Origin: Methylorubrum populi
Lineage (GTDB): Bacteria > Pseudomonadota > Alphaproteobacteria > Rhizobiales > Beijerinckiaceae
Assembly (NCBI GenBank): GCA_036946625.1
Contig: JAQIIU010000002.1
Location: forward strand, 1,218,501 to 1,282,500
Direction: 5' to 3'
DNA length: 64,000 nt
This document shows, one piece after another, positions 8,895 to 15,891 of the stretch. The notes below the pieces were generated by a model. The model saw only the letters and a program-made list of their open reading frames with translations, ran no database searches and was not told the origin of the DNA. Made by a program: the position numbers and the translations under genes. Positions within the stretch are counted from its first letter, which is position 1, and every line of letters starts with the position of its first letter.

Positions 8895-8983
8895 GCACCC
8901 GGCCATCTGGTCCTCCCCGCATTCCCCTTGTGCATCGGCCGGAACCTCTCCCACGGGTCGGACCATGGTCCGGCCCGTTTTTT
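8895..8983 (+). ncRNA. candidate general-stress small RNA, about 90 nt (GsrN-like)
   Basis: Predicted from three linked features: the exact sigma-EcfG promoter at 8864-8888, a Rho-independent terminator at 8954-8983, and no open frame between. The 5' part can form a hairpin through CCGGCC (8899-8904) and GGCCGG (8937-8942). Its 32-base loop carries TCCTCCCC (8911-8918) and a second C-rich run, which are anti-Shine-Dalgarno-like; another C-rich run, CCTCTCCC, lies before the terminator stem. This architecture (stress sigma promoter, C-rich exposed loop, terminator, next to phyR/nepR) resembles GsrN, the sigma-T dependent sRNA of Caulobacter. Homology itself is not shown. Transcription start inferred to within a few bases. 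Confidence 0.6.
8954..8983 (+). terminator. Rho-independent terminator
   Basis: Stem CGGGTCGGACC / GGTCCGGCCCG with a 2-base loop (one G-U pair), followed by six T on the plus strand. It ends the candidate small RNA. Confidence 0.85.
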
Positions 8984-9025
8984 CGTGCACACTCCCGTCG
9001 AACGCGCCATCGCCGATCCGGTCAC

Positions 9026-9061
9026 GAAAAAGGGCGCCGGCCTCGGAGGCCGGCGCCCTTT
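9026..9061 (-). terminator. terminator of phyR (possibly bidirectional)
   Basis: Perfect GC-rich stem GGGCGCCGGCCTC / GAGGCCGGCGCCC with a short loop. On the minus strand it is followed by five T (forward AAAAA at 9027-9031). It lies 25 bases beyond the phyR stop codon and separates phyR from the convergent small RNA. Confidence 0.85.
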
Positions 9062-9085
9062 CGTCCGTGCCGACGCGTGGTCGGC

Positions 9086-9889
9086 TCAGGCGGTGCGTGC
9101 CTCGCGGCGGCGGGCGCTCTGCTGGAAGAACAGCGCCTGGCTGATCACGGCCGACACGTTGGCGGGCTGGAACGGCTTGGCGATCAGGAAGGCCGGCTCC
9201 GGACGCTCGCCGGTGAGGAAGCGCTCGGGGTACGCGGTGATGAAGATCACCGGCACCTCGAAGGTCTTCAGGAGATCGTTGACGGCGTCCAGGCCGGAGG
9301 ACCCATCGGCGAGCTGGATGTCGGCGAGGATCAGGCCGGGGCGCTTGCTCTCCGCGGCGATCTTCACCGCCTCGCTGCGGGTGCGCGCCACGCCGATGAC
9401 GTTGTGGCCGAGGCCTTCGACCAGCGCTTCGAGATCCATGGCGATCAGCGGCTCGTCCTCGATGATGAGGATCTCGGTCGCCATGTCGGCGGCGAGTTCG
9501 CGGCCCGCCTCGTCCACGAGGTCGCGGACCTTGGCGACGTCCACGTCGAGAATCACGCCGGCATCCTCCTCCGAGAAGCCTTCGAGGCACGACAACAGGA
9601 AGGCCTGGCGGGGCAGCGGGGTGATCTGGCCGAGCCGCACCTCGGCCGGCAGGTCGTGCTGCACCTGATCGCTGGCGCCGTTGACCGAAAGCGAGTTCCA
9701 GATGCGCGTGAAGACGCGGAAGAGGTCGGCCTTGACGTTCGTGCTGCGGCCGAGGGTCTCGGGTTCGTTGACCAGCGTTTCGAGCGTGGCCGCGACATAG
9801 GCGTCGCCCGCCACCTGACTGCCCGTGAGCGCGCGCGCGTAACGGCGCAGGTACGGCAGGTGCTGCACGACCAGTTGTGCTGTGGACAT
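9086..9889 (-). CDS. phyR: PhyR, anti-anti-sigma response regulator of the general stress response
   Basis: 267-residue cytosolic regulator. Residues 1-130 are a sigma-factor-like domain that mimics EcfG; residues 138-258 are a receiver domain with acidic residues E144/D145, the phospho-acceptor D190 in L-I-L-A-D-I-Q, the I-T-A-Y-P-E-R-F-L motif typical of PhyR, and K238. When phosphorylated, PhyR binds the anti-sigma factor NepR and frees sigma-EcfG. The Asp190 numbering equals that of the Methylobacterium extorquens protein. It is divergent from nepR, and an exact EcfG promoter at 9943-9967 drives it, so the locus is self-activating. Neither ecfG nor a PhyK-type kinase is in the window. Confidence 0.97.
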   Translation of the reverse strand: MSTAQLVVQHLPYLRRYARALTGSQVAGDAYVAATLETLVNEPETLGRSTNVKADLFRVFTRIWNSLSVNGASDQVQHDLPAEVRLGQITPLPRQAFLLSCLEGFSEEDAGVILDVDVAKVRDLVDEAGRELAADMATEILIIEDEPLIAMDLEALVEGLGHNVIGVARTRSEAVKIAAESKRPGLILADIQLADGSSGLDAVNDLLKTFEVPVIFITAYPERFLTGERPEPAFLIAKPFQPANVSAVISQALFFQQSARRREARTA

Positions 9890-9942
9890 GAGTTCCCCTG
9901 AGCCTCTTCGCTCTTACTTGTCGATCCGATCGATGCGCCCCT

Positions 9943-9967
9943 AACGCGGGGGCTCGGTGTCCGTTCC
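9943..9967 (-). promoter_or_regulatory. sigma-EcfG promoter of phyR
   Basis: Minus-strand GGAAC-N16-CGTT (forward AACG at 9943-9946, GTTCC at 9963-9967). The leader to the phyR ATG would be about 47 bases. Its -35 element is only 10 bases from that of the divergent nepR promoter. Confidence 0.85.
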
Positions 9968-9977
9968 TAGCAGCCGC

Positions 9978-10002
9978 GGAACCGAAGCCGCATGGCGGCG
10001 TT
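9978..10002 (+). promoter_or_regulatory. sigma-EcfG promoter of nepR
   Basis: Plus-strand GGAAC (9978-9982), 16 bases, CGTT (9999-10002). The leader to the nepR ATG at 10077 would be about 68 bases. Arranged back to back with the phyR promoter. Confidence 0.85.
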
Positions 10003-10076
10003 GCTGCTGCAGCCATGACTCATGTCAAGCCGCAAGACAATCGCGGCAGATCTGGCGCCAAGGGGATCTTGAAAGC

Positions 10077-10298
10077 ATGAACGAGGACGAGTCGGCCGGC
10101 ATGTTCCCATCCGGGGACCGGCCCACTCGGGTGCGTGGGGACAGCGGGCTGAACGACCAGACCCAGAAGCGCATCGGCAACCACTTGCGTACAGTCTACG
10201 ATTCCGTCGTACGGCAACCGATCCCGGATCGCTTCCGCGATTTGATCGCGCGTCTCGATGAGGCCGACTCGAAGCCTGACGATCCGGCTGGCGCCTGA
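10077..10298 (+). CDS. nepR: NepR, anti-sigma factor for sigma-EcfG
   Basis: 73-residue protein with the NepR core at about residues 25-64: the L-N-D-Q-T-Q-K-R-I-G-N-H-L-R helix, then Y-D-S-V-V-R-Q-P-I-P-D-R-F and a second helix ending L-I-A-R-L-D-E. NepR sequesters EcfG and is itself captured by phosphorylated PhyR. The N- and C-terminal tails are disordered-looking, as in the family. The ATG at 10077 was chosen over an upstream in-frame ATG at 9957, which would place the EcfG promoter inside the coding region. The ribosome site is weak. ecfG is not adjacent, unlike in many rhizobia. Confidence 0.93.
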   Translation: MNEDESAGMFPSGDRPTRVRGDSGLNDQTQKRIGNHLRTVYDSVVRQPIPDRFRDLIARLDEADSKPDDPAGA

Positions 10299-10320
10299 CC
10301 GGCCGGGCTCCGCAATGGTC

Positions 10321-10348
10321 GAGCCGCTCCCGTCGCCGGGGGCGGCTC
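10321..10348. terminator. hairpin between nepR and the DUF1328 gene
   Basis: GAGCCGCTCCCG / CCGGGGGCGGCTC inverted repeat in the 61-base gap between two convergent genes. It has no clear T-run, so termination is probable rather than certain. Confidence 0.45.
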
Positions 10349-10359
10349 GCCCGTCCGCG

Positions 10360-10536
10360 TCAGAGCGTCGGCGAACGCCCGCGCATCAGGCCGATCACGG
10401 CCGAGACCGCGAACAGAACGATCGCCACGAAGAAGACGAGCTTGGCGGCCTCCATGGCCGTGCCGGCAATGCCGCCGAAGCCCAGCAGGGCCGCGACGAG
10501 AGCAACCACCAGGAACGTAACAGCCCAACCGAGCAT
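10360..10536 (-). CDS. DUF1328 small membrane protein
   Basis: 58-residue protein with two hydrophobic segments (about residues 4-22 and 30-50) and the typical DUF1328 core [11 protein letters not shown] followed by A-K-L-V-F-F. Family members (YtjA-like) are inner-membrane proteins of unknown function often linked to stress. Start at 10534-10536, preceded by GGAAGGA on the minus strand; an in-frame ATG nine codons earlier is less likely because the family begins M-L-x-W. An exact EcfG promoter at 10593-10618 lies upstream. Confidence 0.9.
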   Translation of the reverse strand: MLGWAVTFLVVALVAALLGFGGIAGTAMEAAKLVFFVAIVLFAVSAVIGLMRGRSPTL

Positions 10537-10592
10537 GGCGAAGATCCTTCCAAGAACTGGCACGGCCGATGCAGCCGCCTCTCGGGTTCAAT

Positions 10593-10618
10593 AACGTCAA
10601 GTTTTCGCTCCCGGTTCC
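10593..10618 (-). promoter_or_regulatory. sigma-EcfG promoter of the DUF1328 gene
   Basis: Minus-strand GGAAC-N17-CGTT (forward AACG at 10593-10596, GTTCC at 10614-10618), about 57 bases upstream of the start codon of the DUF1328 gene. Confidence 0.8.
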
Positions 10619-10680
10619 TTTGAGGTTCCTCGCCATCCAAAGACTTCATGACGAGCAGAGACCGAGGCTGGGCACCGGCC

Positions 10681-10706
10681 GGAACCGACTGGCAAAGCCG
10701 ACCGTT
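10681..10706 (+). promoter_or_regulatory. sigma-EcfG promoter of a 48-residue protein gene
   Basis: Plus-strand GGAAC (10681-10685), 17 bases, CGTT (10703-10706). A small gene with a perfect ribosome site starts at 10763. Confidence 0.8.
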
Positions 10707-10762
10707 CGTTACCATCTCGTGCGTGACGATCAGGTTTCGGAGATATGAAGGAGGCGTTCGGC

Positions 10763-10909
10763 GTGCCTGCACGGAAAAAGCCCGCAGCCCTCGGTACCGC
10801 CCTGACGAAAGCCGCCCTTGCCGCTGCGGCGCGGCTCGTCTCGGTGCTCTCGCCGCAGCCGGTGCTGCAACCCGTTCCCGTCCGCGTGAAATCGGGCCGT
10901 CGCCGCTGA
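10763..10909 (+). CDS. small basic stress-associated protein, 48 residues
   Basis: A short gene supported by its signals: an exact EcfG promoter at 10681-10706, a perfect AAGGAGG ribosome site at 10748-10754, an 8-base spacer, a GTG start at 10763, TGA at 10907-10909 and a strong terminator at 10946-10977. The product starts M-P-A-R-K-K-P, has an Ala/Leu-rich helix (about residues 10-30) and ends in V-K-S-G-R-R-R. It is strongly basic with no cysteines and no clear signal peptide; the middle could be an amphipathic or short membrane helix. I recognise no family. An ATG six codons earlier is in frame but lies before the ribosome site. Confidence 0.75.
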   Translation: MPARKKPAALGTALTKAALAAAARLVSVLSPQPVLQPVPVRVKSGRRR

Positions 10910-10945
10910 GGTGCCGCGCTTCGCCGAGCCTGCGCGATCACGTCG

Positions 10946-10977
10946 AGCGCCGCCCCTCGACCGGGCGGTGCTTTTTT
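10946..10977 (+). terminator. Rho-independent terminator
   Basis: Stem AGCGCCGCCC / GGGCGGTGCT with a short loop followed by six T on the plus strand, 37 bases after the stop of the 48-residue gene. Between here and 11175 I see no gene. Confidence 0.85.
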
Positions 10978-11174
10978 CTGGCCGTTTCCCGTCCACAGGC
11001 TTCATCGTCCAGGACACGAGATCGTCTTGACGAAGCGGACGGCACCGATGCGGCTTCGTGCCGGTTCGGGTGGTATTGCCCTCACCCGTCGGGGGCAAGG
11101 CGCATCGCCCGCGAGTTGGCGAACGCGCCGCGCTGTCGTAGGCGGGCGGCACCGTCGCCGCCCGAAGCATCCTC

Positions 11175-12107
11175 ATGAGTGAATCCACCGCGGAAGCGTC
11201 AACCGCCGCTCCGGATTTCGAGAACGCCCTGCCCGAGCCCGGGCGCATGGAGCGCTTGAGTCCCCTCGTGCGGCGACGGATCTGCCCCAATGGCGGTCCC
11301 TTCACCGCGAGCGGCACCTGCAGCTACGTCGTCGGGCGCGGCCGCGTCGCCGTGATCGATCCGGGCCCGGCGGATGCCGTCCACGTCGATGCGTTGCTTG
11401 CCGCGCTCGACGGCGAGCGGGTCGAGGCGATCGTCGTCACCCATACCCACCGCGACCACTCCCCGGGCGCGCGCCTGCTCCAGGCCCGAACGGGCGCACC
11501 GATCGTCGGCTGCGGTCCGCACCGCCCGGCCCGGCAACTCGCCGCGAACGAACTGCCCGCCCTCGACGCCAGTGCCGACCGGGAGCACCGGCCCGACCGC
11601 GAGCTTGCGGACGGCCGGAGCCTGGAAGGAGACGGCTGGACCCTGACCGCGGTGGCGACGCCCGGCCACACCATGAACCATCTCGCCTTCGCGCTTCCCC
11701 AGGAGAACGTGCTGTTCTCCGGCGATCACGTGATGGCGTGGTCGACCTCGATCGTCGCACCGCCCGACGGCTCGATGCGGGCCTACATGGCGTCGCTGGA
11801 ACGCCTGCGGGAGCGAGGCGAGACGCTCTACTGGCCGGGGCACGGCGGGCCGGTGCGCGATCCGCGCCGCTTCGTGCGCGGGCTCGCCGCCCATCGGCGC
11901 CAGCGCGAGGCCGCGATCCGCGCCCGGCTCGCGGCGGGCGACCACGACATCGGGACGATCGTCCGTACGGTCTACCAGGGTCTCGCGCCGCACCTGCTCG
12001 GGGCGGCGGCGCTTTCGGTCTTCGCCCATCTGGAGGATCTGGTGGAACGCGGCCTCGCCGTCACCGACGGGCCGCCCCTGCTCGACGGGACCTTTCGTCC
12101 AGCCTGA
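11175..12107 (+). CDS. MBL-fold metallo-hydrolase (LACTB2-like)
   Basis: 310-residue protein of the metallo-beta-lactamase fold. The metal motif T-H-T-H-R-D-H-S is at about residues 93-100, the P-G-H-T Zn-ligand His at about 170, S-G-D-H at about 188 and the Y-W-P-G-H-G His at about 225, so the dinuclear site is complete. A C-terminal winged-helix-like extension of about 60 residues matches LACTB2-type members, whose human homologue is an endoribonuclease. The substrate here is unknown. It converges with the DUF1499 gene, four bases apart. Confidence 0.85.
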   Translation: MSESTAEASTAAPDFENALPEPGRMERLSPLVRRRICPNGGPFTASGTCSYVVGRGRVAVIDPGPADAVHVDALLAALDGERVEAIVVTHTHRDHSPGARLLQARTGAPIVGCGPHRPARQLAANELPALDASADREHRPDRELADGRSLEGDGWTLTAVATPGHTMNHLAFALPQENVLFSGDHVMAWSTSIVAPPDGSMRAYMASLERLRERGETLYWPGHGGPVRDPRRFVRGLAAHRRQREAAIRARLAAGDHDIGTIVRTVYQGLAPHLLGAAALSVFAHLEDLVERGLAVTDGPPLLDGTFRPA

Positions 12108-12111
12108 ATAC

Positions 12112-12891
12112 CTACTTGAGTGCGATGGCGAGGTTGGCGACCTCGTCGAGGTAGGAGCGGATCCGGTCGGCGTTGTCGCCGAAGTCGCGGTCGCCGATCC
12201 GGGAGGCCGAGCGCACGTCGATGCGCGCCCCATCCGCGCGCGGGTGGACGCGCACGGTGATGTCGGCGGGCAGGTTCAGGATGCGGGTATGGGCGACCGC
12301 CTCGATGCGGCCGTTGCCGATCCGCCCGCCCGGCCGGATCGCCTCGACGATCTGCCACTTGCGATTCACCGCGGCCTTGCGCGCCAGTTCGAAGGCTTCG
12401 TCGGCCCCCACGTCCAGGGTCAGCGGTGCGATCTGCGGATAGGCCGTTCGCTGCGCCTCCCGCGTCGCCGGACCGGGCTCGGGCGGGTAGCGTCCCTCCC
12501 GCGCGGCGAAGGCGAGGCGCGAACGCGAGAAGGCCGGCGGACGCTCGATATCCGTCGTGACGTCGGTGAGGGCCGGGAGGCGCACGCCCTTCAGGGCGGC
12601 GTAGGCCGGATAGGCCAGGACGAGGCTCGCCACGAACAGGCCGCCGATGGCCGCGCCCAGTCCGCCCGCGCCCTCGCGCCAGACCCGCACGACCGCGAAC
12701 AGGGCGAAGGCCACCGCGACGACGGACAGCGCGATTCCGCTGCCGAGCACGGCCAGGGCCGGCGCCGCATCCGCGGATGGGCTGCGCACGATCAGCACCG
12801 CCATGCCGGTGACGATGAGGGAGAACAGGGCCAGCGTCCGGGCGTAGCGGCCGGCCCGCGTCACGGGTTCGTCGAGAAGCTGGCGGCGCAT
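12112..12891 (-). CDS. DUF1499 domain membrane protein
   Basis: 259-residue protein with three predicted membrane segments (about residues 17-36, 44-68 and 78-98) and a soluble DUF1499 domain from about 130 to 255 (Q-I-A-P-L-T-L-D-V, followed by the I-E-A-V-A-H-T-R and R-S-A-S-R-I-G-x-x-D-F-G-D-N-A-x-R-I-R-x-Y motifs). DUF1499 proteins are widespread in alphaproteobacteria and plastids, but their function is not established. Start at the ATG in 12889-12891. Confidence 0.85.
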   Translation of the reverse strand: MRRQLLDEPVTRAGRYARTLALFSLIVTGMAVLIVRSPSADAAPALAVLGSGIALSVVAVAFALFAVVRVWREGAGGLGAAIGGLFVASLVLAYPAYAALKGVRLPALTDVTTDIERPPAFSRSRLAFAAREGRYPPEPGPATREAQRTAYPQIAPLTLDVGADEAFELARKAAVNRKWQIVEAIRPGGRIGNGRIEAVAHTRILNLPADITVRVHPRADGARIDVRSASRIGDRDFGDNADRIRSYLDEVANLAIALK

Positions 12892-12998
12892 GGCCTCTGG
12901 AACGGCGAAGGGAAGTCGAACCGCCAGTCTACAGGCTGGGGGTGATGCGCGCCACTCGGCTGCCGACGCCTTGCGGCTCTGCTACAAGCGGGTCGACC

Positions 12999-13472
12999 AT
13001 GTCCGAGCGTCAAGCCCGCCCCGCCCCGATCGCCGAGCCTGCCGATCCGTTGCGGGTCTGGTTTCGCTTCATCCGCCTCAGCCGGCGTGTCACCGCGGCG
13101 GTCGCCGCGGAACTGCGCGGACTCGGCCTCTCGATCCCGCAATTCGACGTCCTCTCGACGCTCACCGAGCGCGAGGGATTGACGCAGCAGGAACTGGCCG
13201 CACGGCTGTACGTGACCAAAGGCAACGTGTCGGGCTTGGTCGATCGCTTGGTCGAGGCCGGCTGGGTCGAGCGCCGGCCGATCCCCGGAGACCGCCGCTC
13301 GCATGCGCTCCATCTCACGCCCGACGGGGCAGAGCTTGCAAGGCAGGGCATTACGGCACAGGCGGCTTACGTGTCTCGCACGCTCGGCCAACTCGGCGGG
13401 ACCGATCTCCGCGCCTTCGAAGAACTGGTCATACGGTGGCGCGAACTCGCCCGTGCCGACGCGGCATCCTGA
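12999..13472 (+). CDS. MarR-family transcriptional regulator
   Basis: 157-residue winged-helix regulator. The wHTH runs from about residue 45 to 115: Q-F-D-V-L-S-T-L, the recognition-helix region G-L-T-Q-Q-E-L-A-A-R-L-Y-V-T-K-G-N-V-S, and the wing with D-R-R-S-H-A-L-H-L-T. Flanking helices form the dimer interface. Start at the ATG 12999 because family similarity begins soon after and upstream sequence is promoter-like. It is divergent from the DUF1499 gene, a possible target; the ligand is unknown. Confidence 0.9.
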   Translation: MSERQARPAPIAEPADPLRVWFRFIRLSRRVTAAVAAELRGLGLSIPQFDVLSTLTEREGLTQQELAARLYVTKGNVSGLVDRLVEAGWVERRPIPGDRRSHALHLTPDGAELARQGITAQAAYVSRTLGQLGGTDLRAFEELVIRWRELARADAAS

Positions 13473-13563
13473 CGCCACGGAATCGAGCGAGGATCGACCT
13501 CTTCCGACGATGGAGCCGGGCGGTCGAGCCGCGGATTCCGCGTCCCGGACCGCCGCGGCTGGA

Positions 13564-13752
13564 TCAGGCCTCGCCGGTGCGGCCGGTCGATTGACCGCCC
13601 TTGCGGCCGGCGGACGAGGCCAGCTCGCGATCCTGCGAGAACGAGCGCTTCTCGGCGGGAACCGAACGACCGCCCTTGCTGGCGATCTCACGCTGCCGCT
13701 CGATATTCATGGAAGCGAAACCTCGCTTCGAGGTGGAATTACCAGATGCCAT
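13564..13752 (-). CDS. KGG-motif stress protein
   Basis: 62-residue hydrophilic protein with two copies of the KGG stress motif (I-A-S-K-G-G-R-S-V and A-G-R-K-G-G-Q-S), the signature of the stress-induced bacterial acidophilic repeat/Con-10 family (YciG-like). Start at 13750-13752, preceded by GAGGAGG on the minus strand; a longer in-frame reading begins at 13860 but lacks homology and a ribosome site. A near-match to the EcfG promoter lies upstream (13789-13813). Such proteins are usually abundant in stationary phase and desiccation. Confidence 0.9.
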   Translation of the reverse strand: MASGNSTSKRGFASMNIERQREIASKGGRSVPAEKRSFSQDRELASSAGRKGGQSTGRTGEA

Positions 13753-13788
13753 CAGCGCCTCCTCAGGCTTTGTCTGCACATCCTGATC

Positions 13789-13813
13789 AACCTTCAGCGC
13801 ACTCGATTGTTCC
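13789..13813 (-). promoter_or_regulatory. near-match to the sigma-EcfG promoter
   Basis: Minus-strand GGAAC-N16-GGTT, one mismatch in the -10 element (consensus CGTT), 37 bases upstream of the KGG-protein start codon. Plausible because KGG genes are often EcfG targets, but weaker than the six exact matches in 8.7-10.7 kb. Confidence 0.4.
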
Positions 13814-13944
13814 TTGGCCGTACCGACTGCCGATGCGGGGGAAACCCCTGTTCGATCCAAACGTTAGCCGCTCTCGGCGAGGGATTTGCGCGAAGTTGTG
13901 AACAGGCCCTCCACAGGCCCCGTCACATCCGAGAGGAGCCGGAC

Positions 13945-14175
13945 ATGACCAATCGCCATATGGTGAAGCCTTCGCTCGCGGCCAAGTCCGCCGATCGGTC
14001 CGCCGATCAGGCAGAGCCGAACCGGACGCCCCTGCCGCCGATGCCGGCCCCGGAGGACAGCCGGACGGCCGCCACCCGCGAGGAGCCGATCGATTCGCCG
14101 CAGCCCAATGCCGGCGCCGAGCGCGAGCCGCCGCCGAAGGGAGAGATCGGGCTCGCCACCCGCCGGACTTGGTGA
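13945..14175 (+). CDS. hypothetical Pro/Glu-rich protein, 76 residues
   Basis: Preceded by GAGAGGAG at 13931-13938 and starting at the ATG 13945. The product is rich in Pro, Ala, Glu and Arg with no hydrophobic segment, so it is probably intrinsically disordered; it ends L-A-T-R-R-T-W. No domain is recognised. A sequence close to the EcfG consensus (GAAAC-N16-CGTT, 13841-13865) lies upstream, back to back with that of the KGG gene, so stress control is possible but not shown. Confidence 0.6.
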   Translation: MTNRHMVKPSLAAKSADRSADQAEPNRTPLPPMPAPEDSRTAATREEPIDSPQPNAGAEREPPPKGEIGLATRRTW

Positions 14176-14448
14176 AACCGGCGGCATGATGCAGGAATCC
14201 GGTGCGCGTTTGCCGTTGATCCCGATACCTCTACCAAGCTGCCTGGAAGCCGACCGATGGTCGTATCCCTTGCGTCCGGCGGACGCCCGCCGCCGCGCCT
14301 TCGCGCGGGCAACCGGCGATGAGTCGGGATCATCGACGGTTGGTAAAGGCTGAGCCGAAGACCGGCCACCTCTTTGACAGGCGGCGCCGACGCGGCTACC
14401 GGCGGCGCCTTTCCGCCCGCCATCCGGGAGGTGCATCGGAGTGAAGCC

Positions 14449-14898
14449 ATGACCCTCGATACCGAGGTGATGTCGCTACGGCAGGTGCCGCTGTTTCGGG
14501 AGGTCGAGCCGTCGCGTCTCAAGCTCCTCGCCTTCGCCAGCGAGCGGGTGCATTTCGAGGCCGGCCAGACCTTCTTCGTCCGCGGCGAGGCGGCGGACGC
14601 GGCCTATCTCATCCTCGAAGGTTCGGCCGCCGTCTCCATCGACGGCCCCGTCGGCCCCTTGCGCCTCGCCCTGCTCGGACCGAACGCCCTGGTCGGGGAG
14701 ATGGGCATCCTCGCCGATCAGCCGCGCTCGGCGACCGTGACCGCCGATGGCGCGACGACGGCGCTGCGCATCGATCGCGACGTGTTCCTGGAACTGCTCG
14801 CCCAGTTTCCGCAGATCGGCATCGCCGTGATGCGCGACCTGGCGCTGCGCCTCGAACAGACCAACCAGCGGCTCGCCGAGCGCAACGGCAGCGCGTGA
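14449..14898 (+). CDS. cyclic-nucleotide-binding domain protein
   Basis: 149-residue single-domain protein with a cyclic-nucleotide-binding fold (about residues 12-130): V-P-L-F-R-E-V, the G-x-x-x-x-x-R-G-E region, and the phosphate-binding cassette G-E-M-G-I-L-A-D-Q-P-R-S-A-T-V, including the conserved Glu and Arg. There is no DNA-binding or effector domain, so it may act as a small regulatory subunit. The ATG at 14449 is preceded by CGGAG. The 273 bases upstream hold no other gene that I can support. Confidence 0.85.
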   Translation: MTLDTEVMSLRQVPLFREVEPSRLKLLAFASERVHFEAGQTFFVRGEAADAAYLILEGSAAVSIDGPVGPLRLALLGPNALVGEMGILADQPRSATVTADGATTALRIDRDVFLELLAQFPQIGIAVMRDLALRLEQTNQRLAERNGSA

Positions 14899-14920
14899 CG
14901 TAGAGCGCCGCCGCGGCGGG

Positions 14921-15181
14921 TCAGCGGTACTTCCACCCCCACTCGCCGTAGATCGGGTAGCCCCGCCGCCGCGCCTCGTAGGCTGCCCCGGGATCGTTCG
15001 GGCGGTAGCCGCCGCGGTAGGCGTAGGGGCTCGGCTCGATGTCGTCGGGGTTCTGCAGTTGCTGGCGCAGGTCGTCGTCGCCCTCGCCCGAGGAGCCGCC
15101 CGCGCCGAAGGCCCAGGCGGAGCCAGCCGGCAGCACCAGGGCGGTCAGGACCGCCGCGCCTCCGATCAGCCTGCGCTTCAT
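14921..15181 (-). CDS. small secreted protein, 86 residues
   Basis: Signal peptide at about residues 1-24 (M-K-R-R-L-I-G-G, hydrophobic core, then G-S-A-W-A-F), followed by a short mature region with an acidic stretch and a Tyr/Gly/Pro-rich C-terminus (Y-A-Y-R-G-G-Y, Y-G-E-W-G-W-K-Y-R). No domain recognised. Upstream on the minus strand is GCAAC-N17-CGTT (15211-15236), one mismatch from the EcfG consensus. Confidence 0.7.
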   Translation of the reverse strand: MKRRLIGGAAVLTALVLPAGSAWAFGAGGSSGEGDDDLRQQLQNPDDIEPSPYAYRGGYRPNDPGAAYEARRRGYPIYGEWGWKYR

Positions 15182-15258
15182 CGCCGGTCTCCGTGCGCCA
15201 CCGACCCGTCAACGGCGACGGCCCGCCGCCGGTTGCGGTCCGCAGCGTCGCAAACGGC

Positions 15259-15702
15259 CTACGGCGTCGGATAGGTGATGAATTCCATCAGCGAGCCGTC
15301 CGGGTCGCGGAAGTAGACGCTGATCCCCGCTCCGGCCGCGCCGCTGCGCTCGACCGGGCCGAGTTCGACCGGGACACCGTGGGCTTCGAGATGCGCCCTC
15401 GCCTCCTCGATCGGTCCGGACCAGCGGAAGCACAGGTCGCTGTTGCCGGGCATCACCGGCTCCCGCGCCCGCGGCGTGCCGATCTGGCCCGGGCCGTGGA
15501 CGTTGAGCTGCACGCCGCCGAAGCGGAACACCACGCCCTTGCCGAACGGGATCACCTCCGCCCGCAGCACGTCGCGGTAGAAGGCCGTCGAGCGCTCCCA
15601 ATCGGAGACGTGGATGACGCAATGGTCGAGGTGGATCGCCGGGGCCAGCGCCGCCGCGTCGGTGTCGCCTCCCTCGGCGAGCTGGGTCTCCGTCTCGGGC
15701 AT
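15259..15702 (-). CDS. VOC-family (glyoxalase/extradiol dioxygenase fold) protein
   Basis: 147-residue protein with the paired beta-alpha-beta-beta-beta VOC fold. Candidate metal ligands are H25 in L-D-H-C-V-I-H-V, H68 in L-N-V-H-G-P-G and E140 in S-L-M-E-F-I-T-Y-P. The motif Y-F-R-D-P-D-G-S-L-M-E-F is typical of the FosA/glyoxalase-like branch. The substrate is unknown. Confidence 0.85.
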   Translation of the reverse strand: MPETETQLAEGGDTDAAALAPAIHLDHCVIHVSDWERSTAFYRDVLRAEVIPFGKGVVFRFGGVQLNVHGPGQIGTPRAREPVMPGNSDLCFRWSGPIEEARAHLEAHGVPVELGPVERSGAAGAGISVYFRDPDGSLMEFITYPTP

Positions 15703-15891
15703 GCGTCTCTCCTCCGAATGCGGTTGCGCCGCCCAGATAAGGCGGCCCGCCGTCGCGGCGAGGCGCCCTCACGGCAACGTTCCTGGCTCGATGCGGCCTC
15801 GAAGTCACACCCGACCCGCCTCGGGACGGGTAGTCATAGAGCCATGACATGCAACCTCGACCCGACCCCGGGAGCGACGACAGGAGCCCCT

